A DNA stretch of 64,000 nt from Polyangiaceae bacterium (GTDB lineage Bacteria; Myxococcota_A; Polyangia; Polyangiales; Polyangiaceae), in NCBI GenBank assembly GCA_013214025.1, contig JABSRN010000177.1, positions 1 through 64,000 on the forward strand. The letters are read 5' to 3'. Shown in pieces: positions 53,473 to 61,851 of this stretch. Numbering within the stretch: position 1 is the first letter of the stretch; each line of letters opens with the position of its first letter. The notes under the pieces were generated by a model. That model had not been told where the DNA came from. It ran no database searches and worked only from the letters and a program-made list of their open reading frames with translations. A program made the translations under genes and the position numbers.

Positions 53473-54665
53473 TGGCTCGGTCTGTTTTCTAACGACAGGA
53501 CTCGTCGGAATCGGTGGTTGTAGGTGTCGGCGATGTAGAGCGCACCGCTGGGGTCAAAGGAAATACCGCTGGGTCGATTGAGCCAGGCTACAGTCGCGAG
53601 CTCACCATCGCCGCTGTCTCCGGCGCCGTTGCCGCCCGCCACGGTCACGTAGCTTTCCGCATCGAGATCAACCGCCAGGATTCGATGGTTGTCTTGGTCT
53701 GCGATGAACAATCGTCCGTCGGGGCCCATGCGTAGATGACGCGGGTTATTCAGCACTAGCTCCGCCAGGCTACCGTCGGCCGGGCTCATGCCCGAGCTTC
53801 CCGTACCGCACAGGGTATCGATAGTGTCCGCATCGAAGTCCACACGACGAATGGCATGATTGAGCGTATCGGCCACGTACAAGCGACCCGCGCCATCTAC
53901 AGCCAGCCCGCCCGCGGGGGAGGGATTCGAACCCGCCGGAAAGTCGAAGGTCGCACTCCGAGGCGACGCCCCGTCTCCGTCGTAGCCCGCTTGCCCGGTA
54001 GTCCCGGCGACCGTTTGCACAATCCCGTTGGCATCGATGGAACGCACCACCTGGTTGCGCTGATCAAATACGTAGGTCACGCCCAACTCACGAACGATTT
54101 GGCTTGGCTGGTTGAACACCGCCTCCCGCAAGGAGCCGCCATCGCCGCCGAAGCCAGGCGGACCGCCTCCGATCACGACGACTCGTCCAGTCTCTGGCGA
54201 ATAGGTGCGGAGCTTGTGATTGTGCCAGGCGACGAGCAACAGCAGGCCGTCGTCCCAGGGGGTGATTTGCGTCGGGTGATTCAGCAACACCTCCGTACCC
54301 AAAGCGCCGGGGGGGTCCTGGTCGGACTCGTCCTCGGGACCGTCGCCGATGAAATCTGTGCCAATCACCGTCTCGAGCGTGCCGTCGATCAGCAGGGAGC
54401 GAACCTTGTGATTATTCCAATCCACCAAGTAGGTGCCTTGGTCGCCCGCAAAGGTGACATCGATGGGAAAGTAGAAGTCGGACTCCAGTAAGGAATTGTG
54501 GTCGCCATCGAAGCCGGCATCGCCGGTCCCCGCCCAGGCGCAGATCACTCCTGGATCGGTGCATTCTGGGAGAGCCACGGTGGACACCGATGGGTCTCCG
54601 CAGGCCATCAACCAAGGCACCAGTATCACTACCCAGGCTCGATTCAGCCAATGTTGCCGCCGCAT
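53469..54665 (-). CDS. NHL-repeat lipoprotein (paralogue)
   Basis: 398 residues. The signal ends VPWLMAC (lipobox). It has the same propeller repeats (VDWNNHKVRSL, FDQRNQVVRSI, ADTLNHAIRRV, ADQDNHRILAV, ADTYNHRFRRV). It shares the same order of repeats with the downstream gene, so they arose by tandem duplication. It is the first gene of the pair. Confidence 0.87.
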   Translation of the reverse strand: MRRQHWLNRAWVVILVPWLMACGDPSVSTVALPECTDPGVICAWAGTGDAGFDGDHNSLLESDFYFPIDVTFAGDQGTYLVDWNNHKVRSLLIDGTLETVIGTDFIGDGPEDESDQDPPGALGTEVLLNHPTQITPWDDGLLLLVAWHNHKLRTYSPETGRVVVIGGGPPGFGGDGGSLREAVFNQPSQIVRELGVTYVFDQRNQVVRSIDANGIVQTVAGTTGQAGYDGDGASPRSATFDFPAGSNPSPAGGLAVDGAGRLYVADTLNHAIRRVDFDADTIDTLCGTGSSGMSPADGSLAELVLNNPRHLRMGPDGRLFIADQDNHRILAVDLDAESYVTVAGGNGAGDSGDGELATVAWLNRPSGISFDPSGALYIADTYNHRFRRVLSLENRPSQ

Positions 54666-54956
54666 GCGCTGACCCTAGCACTCGGCATCTAGCCGTCTGG
54701 ACAATCTTCCCACGTCATCAGCACCGCCCTCGATGCCGCGGCTTCACGAGCACTCCGCAGACAAAAACCATTGCCGCCGATGGGGCCAGCGAGCCCTCAG
54801 CGCTGCCCCACCCCATCTCCGCGTGAGCCGAGAGCCGCAACCGCGCGCTGTTTCCCTGGCCCGGGCGCTCAATAATTCTTTTATTTTCCACAACTTATGC
54901 CTGTCCCGGGTTTTCCGATCAGCCGTCCCGGAAGCCCGTGGTAGGAACCGCCCGAC
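54666..54956. promoter_or_regulatory. Divergent intergenic region upstream of the nitronate monooxygenase gene
   Basis: A 291-bp gap between divergent genes. The right part is AT-rich (AATAATTCTTTTATTTTCC at about 54872), a likely promoter area. No exact boxes were identified. Confidence 0.35.
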
Positions 54957-55928
54957 ATGATTAAGACGAGATTCACCGAACTTTTTGGAATTGATACGCC
55001 CATCGTCCAGGGCGGCATGCAGTGGGTCGGCCGAGCCGAACTCGTGGCAGCCGTTGCCAACGCCGGCGCGCTCGGCTTCATCACGGCGTTGACGCCAGGA
55101 TCCCCGGAACTACTGGCGGCTGAAATCAAGAGGGCCCAGGAGCTCACTGACAAACCCTTCGGTGTGAATCTCACGATCCTGCCCTCACTACGACCCCCGC
55201 CCTACGAAGAGTACGCAGACGTCATTTGTTCGTCCGGCGTGCGCATCGTCGAAACCGCCGGTCGCAATCCTGAGCCCTACCTACCGGCGTACAAGAAGAA
55301 CGGCATCAAGATCGTTCACAAGTGCACGTCGGTCCGACACGGGCTGAAGGCCGAAAAGATCGGCGTGGACGCCATCAGTATCGACGGCTTCGAGTGCGCG
55401 GGTCACCCGGGCGAAGATGACATTCCAGGGCTCATTCTGATTCCGGCTGCTGCCGACAAGATCAAGATCCCCATGTTGGCTTCTGGCGGCTTCGGAGACG
55501 GACGCGGCTTGGTAGCCGCTCTAGCCCTCGGCGCCGACGGAATTAATATGGGCACACGCTTCCTTGCCACCAAAGAGGCGCCAATTCACGACAAGGTGAA
55601 ACAAGCCCTGGTGGATGCCGACGAGCGCCACACCCGATTGATCTTGCGCACACTGACCAACACCATGCGTATCCACAACAACAAGATCGCCAACGAGGTC
55701 ATCGAGATGGAAGGCCGCGGCGCCCAGATCGAAGAGTTGGCTCCGCTGATTACCGGCATGCGCGGAAAAAAGATCTTCGAAACCGGCGATCTCGAGGACG
55801 GCATCTGGACCTCAGGCATGATCCAGGGCCTGATCCACGATGTGCCCAGCGTGCAAGAGCTCATCTCTCGCATCGTTTCCGAAGCGGAAGAGATCATCAA
55901 GGGACGCCTCGGCGGGACCCTCGGTTGA
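54957..55928 (+). CDS. Nitronate monooxygenase
   Basis: 323 residues, FMN-dependent TIM barrel. Features: FGIDTPIVQGGMQWVG at the N-terminus, GFITALTPGSPE, FGVNLTI, the active-site His in FECAGHPGEDD, and the FMN phosphate loop LASGGFGDGRGLVAALALGADGINMGTRF. The enzyme oxidises alkyl nitronates; the natural substrate in such bacteria is often unknown (propionate-3-nitronate in others). Transcribed alone, ended by a strong terminator. Confidence 0.9.
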   Translation: MIKTRFTELFGIDTPIVQGGMQWVGRAELVAAVANAGALGFITALTPGSPELLAAEIKRAQELTDKPFGVNLTILPSLRPPPYEEYADVICSSGVRIVETAGRNPEPYLPAYKKNGIKIVHKCTSVRHGLKAEKIGVDAISIDGFECAGHPGEDDIPGLILIPAAADKIKIPMLASGGFGDGRGLVAALALGADGINMGTRFLATKEAPIHDKVKQALVDADERHTRLILRTLTNTMRIHNNKIANEVIEMEGRGAQIEELAPLITGMRGKKIFETGDLEDGIWTSGMIQGLIHDVPSVQELISRIVSEAEEIIKGRLGGTLG

Positions 55929-55956
55929 ACAACTGCGCTTAGACAACTGCGCTTAG
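55929..55956 (+). repeat. 14-bp tandem repeat after the stop
   Basis: AACTGCGCTTAGAC is repeated twice directly behind the nitronate monooxygenase stop, before the terminator. Confidence 0.65.
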
Positions 55957-55977
55957 ACAACACTCGCTTCAGTCGAA

Positions 55978-56008
55978 CAAGACGGACACGCTCAGCGTGT
56001 CCGTCTTG
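55978..56008. terminator. Bidirectional terminator between convergent genes
   Basis: CAAGACGGACACGC-TCA-GCGTGTCCGTCTTG is a perfect 14-bp stem with a 3-base loop. It is centred between the convergent stops at 55928 and 56022. The T-run is weak on the plus side (CGTTTGTCC). It probably serves both genes. Confidence 0.7.
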
Positions 56009-56021
56009 CGTTTGTCCGGGC

Positions 56022-56531
56022 TCACTCGTAGGTGGGCAACCAGGCGCTGCGATCGACGACATCGTCGATGTCGAGATCGAGCTCGTCGGCGATATCCATG
56101 AAAAAATCGACAATATCAGCGACCGCATCCTCGGCGTCCTCGCCCTTGCCGGCCGCCAGCGCTGATCCATGTTTCTCGTCGATCAAACGAATGGACTCGA
56201 GCTCTGAGGCAAAGTGGATGTGTAGGTACTCGCCGCCCTCGGTGGCGCGCTCCAACAGATTTCGAAGGCTCTGCACCAACTGAGCACGAACTTCCGTTAC
56301 GAATTCGGGACTCAGGAAGTCGTCGAAGCCATCGAGAGCGGAGGTCGCTTGCGCCCGCAGCTCGGTGACGACTTGAGTTGCCTCTGAGTCCTCGCCGTCG
56401 TCCCCCATGAGCTGTTCTACAGCCTCAGAAACGACGTTTTCGAAGAGATCGCCCATCTCACGATTGAGCTCCACTATTTCTTGGGAAGAGAGCTCGCCTT
56501 CTTTTTGCGGCTTGTTCGGGGGTTCGTTCAT
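56022..56531 (-). CDS. Acidic protein of unknown function
   Basis: 169 residues, strongly acidic and helical (GELSSQEIVELNREMGDLF, DIVDFFMDIADELDLDIDD). No signal or membrane segment. It starts 4 bp after hisF and so is an operon member. No family was recognised. Confidence 0.65.
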   Translation of the reverse strand: MNEPPNKPQKEGELSSQEIVELNREMGDLFENVVSEAVEQLMGDDGEDSEATQVVTELRAQATSALDGFDDFLSPEFVTEVRAQLVQSLRNLLERATEGGEYLHIHFASELESIRLIDEKHGSALAAGKGEDAEDAVADIVDFFMDIADELDLDIDDVVDRSAWLPTYE

Positions 56532-56535
56532 AGCT

Positions 56536-57315
56536 TCAGTGCCCCATGCGCATGGCGATGCCGCGGCCCGCTAGGTATTGCTTGAGCCCGCTCACCGTGT
56601 ACTCACCATAGTGCAGCATGGACGCGATGAGTGCGGCATCCGCCCCGCCGTCCGTGAGCACGTCGTAGAGATGCTCCGGCTTGCCCGCCCCACCGGAGGC
56701 GATGATGGGAATGCGAACTGAGTCCGCCACCACGCGGGTCAACTTCAACTCGTAGCCCTCACGGGTGCCGTCTGCGTCGATCGAGTTAACGACCAATTCG
56801 CCGGCACCGAGCTGTTCGCTCTGTTTGGCCCATTCGATGGCGTCCATTCCCATGGCTTTTCGACCGCCGTTGATCACGATCTCGTAACCGGAAGGGATGA
56901 CTGCAGTCACCGGTACCGCGAGCACGTCCATGGAGAGCACAGTACTTTGGGCACCGATGGCGTCGGATATTTCTCGTATCAGCTCCGGCCGTTTGGCAGC
57001 CGCGGAGTTGATGTTAATCTTCTCGGCCCCCGCGAGCCGTAGCTTGGTGGCGTCGGCGACCGAGCGAATGCCGCCCCCTACGGAGAATGGAATGAATATC
57101 TGCGACGCCACCTCTTCGACCACATCGATCATGATGTCCCGCTTCTCGCTGGAGGCTGTGATGTCGTAAAAAACGAGCTCGTCGAGCCCGTCCTCGTAAT
57201 AGGCGCGAGCCTTTTCGATCGGATCGCCGATATTTTTCGTGTTTACGAACTTCACACTCTTAGCGAGGTGACCATCGCGCACGTCCAAGCAGGAAATGAT
57301 TCGCCGACTCAACAT
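56536..57315 (-). CDS. hisF: Imidazole glycerol phosphate synthase, cyclase subunit
   Basis: About 259 residues from ATG 57315. TIM-barrel cyclase using ammonia from HisH to make IGP and AICAR in histidine synthesis. The catalytic Asp are in ISCLDVRDG and LSMDVLAV; other features are [36 protein letters not shown] and [15 protein letters not shown]. The long upstream frame lacks homology and was dropped. It begins 2 bp after the hisH stop. Confidence 0.93.
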   Translation of the reverse strand: MLSRRIISCLDVRDGHLAKSVKFVNTKNIGDPIEKARAYYEDGLDELVFYDITASSEKRDIMIDVVEEVASQIFIPFSVGGGIRSVADATKLRLAGAEKININSAAAKRPELIREISDAIGAQSTVLSMDVLAVPVTAVIPSGYEIVINGGRKAMGMDAIEWAKQSEQLGAGELVVNSIDADGTREGYELKLTRVVADSVRIPIIASGGAGKPEHLYDVLTDGGADAALIASMLHYGEYTVSGLKQYLAGRGIAMRMGH

Positions 57316-57317
57316 GG

Positions 57318-57941
57318 CTAAGCCTGGGCGCTCCCGTTCCAGGAAGCAAAACGCGCCAAGAGCTCGAGACCCAAACGACCACTTTTTTCCGGATGAAACT
57401 GAGTGGCGAACAGATTGTCCCTGCCGAGAGCACAACAGAACGCCTCGGGATAATCCGTTTCAGCGAATACATCCGAGTTGGATGTTGGGCAGGGGAAGTA
57501 GGAATGCACGAAGTAGAAGGCGTCCCCCGGCCGAATGCCGCCCAACAGCGGATGGTCGCTAGTGGGGCGCACTTCGTTCCAACCCATGTGGGGGATCTTG
57601 AGGCTGCGATCCGAGAGGTTGAAGCGCCGGGTCTGGCCCGGGATCAGACCCAAACCGTCCGTCGGACCCTCTTCGCAGCTATCCAGAATGAGCTGGGCGC
57701 CAACGCAGATGCCGAGGATCGGCACACCGCGTTCGTGCACAGTCTTCATGGCCTCGGCGAGTCCGCTTTGGCGCAGGGTGCTCATGGCGGCCTTCGCGTG
57801 ACCGACACCGGGGAAAATGATGCGATCGGCGGCTGCGACTGCTTCGGGATCGGAGGTAAACACGGAATCGATGCCGACCGCATCACACGCGCGTTTTACG
57901 CTGCGGAGATTGCCTCCATTGTAGTCGACTATGGTGATCAT
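57318..57941 (-). CDS. hisH: Imidazole glycerol phosphate synthase, glutaminase subunit
   Basis: About 207 residues from ATG 57941. Class I glutamine amidotransferase making ammonia for HisF. The catalytic Cys is in GICVGAQ, and the His/Glu pair in QFHPEKSG. N-terminal [12 protein letters not shown] is typical. Only hisH and hisF occur here; the rest of the his operon is elsewhere. Confidence 0.93.
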   Translation of the reverse strand: MITIVDYNGGNLRSVKRACDAVGIDSVFTSDPEAVAAADRIIFPGVGHAKAAMSTLRQSGLAEAMKTVHERGVPILGICVGAQLILDSCEEGPTDGLGLIPGQTRRFNLSDRSLKIPHMGWNEVRPTSDHPLLGGIRPGDAFYFVHSYFPCPTSNSDVFAETDYPEAFCCALGRDNLFATQFHPEKSGRLGLELLARFASWNGSAQA

Positions 57942-58070
57942 CTCGGAACCCGCCGCCGGCATACCACGCTCACCGCATTGTTTGCCGCCCCGGATCCCCG
58001 TGAGAGCGAGTTTTCCCGTGCTGACGCCGTATCGACCATCAGAAAGCCTTCGGAGCGGCTCCCAACAGAA

Positions 58071-58946
58071 CTACAGAGGGCGTTTCAGCTCCAGCAGAAC
58101 CCAGGGCGCATCATCCCGGCGCCCGGTCTCGATAGCCCCCAGAGCGGTGAAGGCCTGTTGCACTTCGGGACAGAAGGTCTGATTGAAGCCAGAGAGTCGG
58201 AACTGACCGCCAGGTCGGCAGCAGGCATATAGACCTTCGCATAACAGCACCAGCGTCGGCCCGTCGAGATTCGCCATCACGAGATCGAACTGTTCGCTGA
58301 GGCGCTCCGGCGAGCCAAACGCGAAACGGCAACGATCGGCTACGCCGCAGAGCTCGGCGGAACGACGGGACGACGCCACGCTGAGCGGATCGATATCGAT
58401 GCCCAACACATCGCTGGCGCCTCGCAGTCCAGCAAACACCGCCAAGACACCGCTGCCAGTCCCCGCGTCCAGCATGCTGCCAGCGTGGTCGGTGAAATAT
58501 TCGTTCAGACTCGCGGCGGCCATCTGCGTCGTGGGGTGGTCGCCAAAGCCAAAGGCCAACGCGGCTTCCACCTCGATCACCAGACCGTCGGGCTTGGGCG
58601 GTGCCAGCGGTCCCCGGGGACACACAAACACACCCGGCATCATCTCCACAGGCTCCACCTGCTGAGTCCACTTCGCGGTCTCGCTGGGCACAGCCGAGGT
58701 GATCTCGAACTCGGCCTGACTCTCGCGCCCTATCTTCGACGAGGCTTCGCCCAGTACTGAGCGGGCGGCCTCTTCCAACTTTTTCGCGTGAGGCTCCCCG
58801 TTAGCCCAGGCCACCAGCTTGTAGCCCAAGGTCCCCGCCCGCTCTTCGAGCACCACCACTCCGTTTTCGAACAGCACAGCTGCCACGGGCTCGATGAATC
58901 GCCCCTCAAGATCGATGCGGAGGGTGTGCGTGGGCAGTTCGCTCAT
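58071..58946 (-). CDS. prmA: Ribosomal protein L11 methyltransferase-like
   Basis: 291 residues. N-terminal RNA/L11-binding-like domain, then a SAM methyltransferase domain with the PrmA element FGFGDHPTTQMA (usually FGTGxHxTT), DAGTGSGVLAV and VMANLDGP (usually NIL). These small differences make L11 the probable but not certain substrate. It precedes hisH by 130 bp on the same strand. Confidence 0.83.
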   Translation of the reverse strand: MSELPTHTLRIDLEGRFIEPVAAVLFENGVVVLEERAGTLGYKLVAWANGEPHAKKLEEAARSVLGEASSKIGRESQAEFEITSAVPSETAKWTQQVEPVEMMPGVFVCPRGPLAPPKPDGLVIEVEAALAFGFGDHPTTQMAAASLNEYFTDHAGSMLDAGTGSGVLAVFAGLRGASDVLGIDIDPLSVASSRRSAELCGVADRCRFAFGSPERLSEQFDLVMANLDGPTLVLLCEGLYACCRPGGQFRLSGFNQTFCPEVQQAFTALGAIETGRRDDAPWVLLELKRPL

Positions 58947-59058
58947 GAGCTAGGGAATGCCCGAAGGGGCCAGGCGGCGCAAGGCTGACTCGATTCGGCC
59001 GGCCATGAGCCGACGACCCCACATGTTTTCCCACACAGTGGGCGGGCGCTGACCTAGA

Positions 59059-60054
59059 ATGAACGCGCCCATGCGTATTGTTGTCACCGGAGGCGCGGGG
59101 TTCATCGCGTCGAACATCGTCGACCGTTTGCTCACCGATGGTCACGAAGTGGTCGTGCTCGACAACTTTGACCCCTATTACGATCCTGCGCAGAAGCGCG
59201 CGAACATTCGCCTCGCCCAAAAGAACGAGAACTACCGGCTGGTGGAAGCGGATGTACGGGACCGGGCGGCGGTGGATCGCGTCTTCAGTGACTTTTCGCC
59301 AGAACACGTAGTGCACCTGGCGGCCAAAGCCGGCGTGCGCTCAAGCATGGCGGATCCTGCCAGCTATGTGACGGTCAACGAGCTGGGCGGACTCAACGTT
59401 CTGGACGCCTGTCGCCAGGGCGGCAGCATCCCTATGATATTGGCGTCCACGTCTTCGGCCTATGGACGCGCGCCGGCCCCGTTTAAAGAAAGCCACCCGG
59501 CAGTGGGCCCGTTGTCTCCCTACGCTGCGAGCAAGCGCGGTGCCGAACTGATGGCCCACGCCTATCGCGATCTCTACGACTCCCCCATCGCCATCCTGCG
59601 CTTCTTCACAGTGTATGGCCCGCGTGGTCGTCCGGACATGGCCACGTGGATGTTCACGGAAGCCATCCAAGCGGGTAAATCTATCTACATGCACGGGGAA
59701 GATACCGAGCGCGATTTCACTTTTGTCGACGACATCGTGGACGGCGTGGTGGGAGCCATGTCGTGGCTCACCAAGACACGCGGCTTCGATACCTTCAATC
59801 TAGGTCGCAGCGACCCCTACCGCGTTCGCACCTTCATCGAGACCTTGGCAAAACTGTTAGGTCGGGAAGCCACCATCGAAGTCGGGACCTTGCAGCCCGG
59901 CGAGTCCCGCGTCACTTGCGCCGACATCAGTCACGCAACCGATGCCTTCGGTTACCAGCCGAAAATCAGTCTCGAAGAGGGGCTGGCTCGCTGGGTACAG
60001 TGGTACGAGCACAGTGACGAGTCTCCGCTTCATCGCCGCGCGCCCAGAAGCTAA
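59059..60054 (+). CDS. NAD-dependent sugar epimerase, UDP-glucuronate 4-epimerase-like
   Basis: 331 residues, extended SDR. NAD motif VTGGAGFIASN, catalytic Ser/Tyr/Lys in STSSAYG and YAASKRGAEL, and NFDPYYDPAQKRANI, the segment typical of UDP-glucuronate 4-epimerase. It would supply UDP-galacturonate for surface polysaccharides. It is divergent from prmA; a lipoprotein gene follows after 2 bp. Confidence 0.87.
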   Translation: MNAPMRIVVTGGAGFIASNIVDRLLTDGHEVVVLDNFDPYYDPAQKRANIRLAQKNENYRLVEADVRDRAAVDRVFSDFSPEHVVHLAAKAGVRSSMADPASYVTVNELGGLNVLDACRQGGSIPMILASTSSAYGRAPAPFKESHPAVGPLSPYAASKRGAELMAHAYRDLYDSPIAILRFFTVYGPRGRPDMATWMFTEAIQAGKSIYMHGEDTERDFTFVDDIVDGVVGAMSWLTKTRGFDTFNLGRSDPYRVRTFIETLAKLLGREATIEVGTLQPGESRVTCADISHATDAFGYQPKISLEEGLARWVQWYEHSDESPLHRRAPRS

Positions 60055-60056
60055 GT

Positions 60057-60443
60057 TTGCGCCTCCCGTCGTCGTCCAGGCAGCGCTTGAGCTCGGTCCT
60101 GGTGCTGTTGGTAACTGCCTGTGCAGGCTCTCGAGCCAGCTCCATCGTCCAGCACGCGGCAGAGGACTCGTTGGTGTGCGCGGAGGTGGTGCTCTCTCCC
60201 CAAGACGACAGCTATCTCGCACGGGGCTGCGGGCGTTGGGCGGTGTACAGCTGCCGTGAGTCGCATTGCGCGAACCTGAGCAACCTAGCCTGGCGCCAGG
60301 GCGAGCAAGCCTTGAATTGCCCCCGGACCAAGCTGCGACAAACTCAGCCGCGACGGTTCGAAGTTTCCGGCTGCGGGAAGGCTATGAGCTACCGATGCGC
60401 ACTGGCCGATGATCTGCCCGAGTGCCAACAAATATCCGACTAA
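60057..60443 (+). CDS. Small Cys-rich lipoprotein
   Basis: 128 residues, TTG start 2 bp after the epimerase stop. Signal LSSVLVLLVTAC gives a lipobox. Paired Cys (RGCGRWAVYSCRESHC, SGCGKAMSYRC) make a repeated CGxxxxYxC unit, as in other myxobacterial lipoproteins. Function unknown. Confidence 0.7.
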   Translation: MRLPSSSRQRLSSVLVLLVTACAGSRASSIVQHAAEDSLVCAEVVLSPQDDSYLARGCGRWAVYSCRESHCANLSNLAWRQGEQALNCPRTKLRQTQPRRFEVSGCGKAMSYRCALADDLPECQQISD

Positions 60444-60480
60444 AGGCACACCGTTGAGGTGACTCGGAGGTGAACGCCTA

Positions 60481-60804
60481 TTACTCGATGGCCAGGGCGT
60501 CGAGCACTGCGCGAGCCAACACCGCCATGTGCGGGGTCACCGGATCCAGTTTGGGATTCGGGCGGATCTGCTCTAGCAAGAGTTCCAACACGTCTCGCGC
60601 TTTTTGCAGATCGGCCCCTTTGGGCATAACGTCCGGCATCAACACCGCCTGGAGCGCTTCGAGCTGAGCCAGTGCAACTCGCCGCACGTCTTCGGGAAGT
60701 TGCTTGCCTTGCACCGCTCCGGAAATCATCATCAGATTGTTCAGCCCACGTGCGAGGGCTGCAGCCGGTCCGGGCTTATGGATGGTGGTTTCGCTATTCG
60801 CCAT
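60481..60804 (-). CDS. Small protein of unknown function
   Basis: 107 residues, helical and without a signal peptide (LARGLNNLMMISGAVQGKQL, DLQKARDVLELLLEQI). It converges with the lipoprotein gene with a 37-bp gap. No family was recognised. Confidence 0.55.
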   Translation of the reverse strand: MANSETTIHKPGPAAALARGLNNLMMISGAVQGKQLPEDVRRVALAQLEALQAVLMPDVMPKGADLQKARDVLELLLEQIRPNPKLDPVTPHMAVLARAVLDALAIE

Positions 60805-60950
60805 TGGGCTCCATCCCGAAGTCTACTCCAATTTTGTCGATATTGGTCGCATTCTCCCAACCGCCCTACGGGCGCCGGCTGGATAAGGGGCGAGCTGAGC
60901 GGGCAATCTCCCGCATTGCCCTGGCTGCAGCTGACTGCTAAGTACTCCCC

Positions 60951-61679
60951 ATGAGCACCAATCGTCTCGTAGTGATGGGGCTGGCAGCTTGCACTGTGCA
61001 GCTGGCCCTGCTTCGTGACGCTGAGGCCTGAGGCCTTGCAGCGCCGGTCGGTTCGACCGGTTGTGAAGGTACCCCCAGCGAAAAGCTGTGGCAGGTGGGC
61101 GCGAACTTCGGTTGGTCCCGCAGCATCATCCTGTTTCAGGACTCGGACGGCAACAGTGCCGGCGACGCCACCATCCGCCAGCGCGCTGTAACGGCGTCAT
61201 TGGCGCGCCGATACGGCCACTATGGCTACCAGTTCTCGGCCGGCGGTCTCATCGACGGCACGCTCGAGCACGAGGGACTCACCTACGACGTCAACCCGGG
61301 TTGGTTGGTGAGCGCACAGATCAGTCGCCAGTGGTTCGGCGGGGACAACCCGTTTTTGACCGGCGGCCTGTCCCTCGGCGCTTCGGGCACCCAGACAAAA
61401 CTCAACGGGGTCGAGACGAGCCTGTTCGCAGCCGATCTCCGACTCTCGATCATGGTGGGCGATACCTTCTTCGACTTCTGGACGCCCTACGCTGCCGTCC
61501 GCGGTTTCATCGGACCGGTAGTGTGGCAAGCCGCCGGAGAAGATCTGCTCGGCGGGGATCAGAGCAAGTTCGCCCTGGGGCTCGGCAGCCTGTTCCGGCT
61601 CTCCGATTTCTCCGTCAGCGTCTACGGCGCTCCGGTCGGCGAGCGCTCCTTCGGCGCCGGCATCAACTACTCGTTCTAG
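60951..61679 (+). pseudogene. Outer-membrane protein gene split by an in-frame TGA
   Basis: From ATG 60951 the frame gives a hydrophobic signal-like start (VVMGLAACTVQLALLRDAEA), then TGA at 61029-61031, then continues in frame for about 215 codons (GLAAPVGSTGCEG, GANFGWSRSIILF, GLIDGTLEHEG) to a C-terminal strand ending NYSF. The second part is a beta-barrel with a terminal Phe. An internal GTG start at 61095 has no export signal. The gene is therefore probably disrupted or depends on readthrough. Confidence 0.6.
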
Positions 61680-61851
61680 AGTTCGGGAGTCGGGCTGGCT
61701 TGCGAGCTAGGGCCGGCGATCTGTCTACTGCACCAGTCCGATCGAGCTCACGACTCAATCGCGATGGCGGAGGCTTGCCGTCTCGCCCCCCTTGCCGTGC
61801 CCCGAGCGCTCCCTGTCGATGCCGAGCCAGAGGTACCAGTCGCCCTTGCGC

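Noticed and set aside
53911-53938. T-arm-like sequence (GGGATTCGAACCCGCC on the plus strand) resembling a tRNA end
   Set aside because: It lies inside an NHL-repeat gene and codes for a normal part of it (PAGSNPSPAGG). No acceptor, D or anticodon arm is found beside it.
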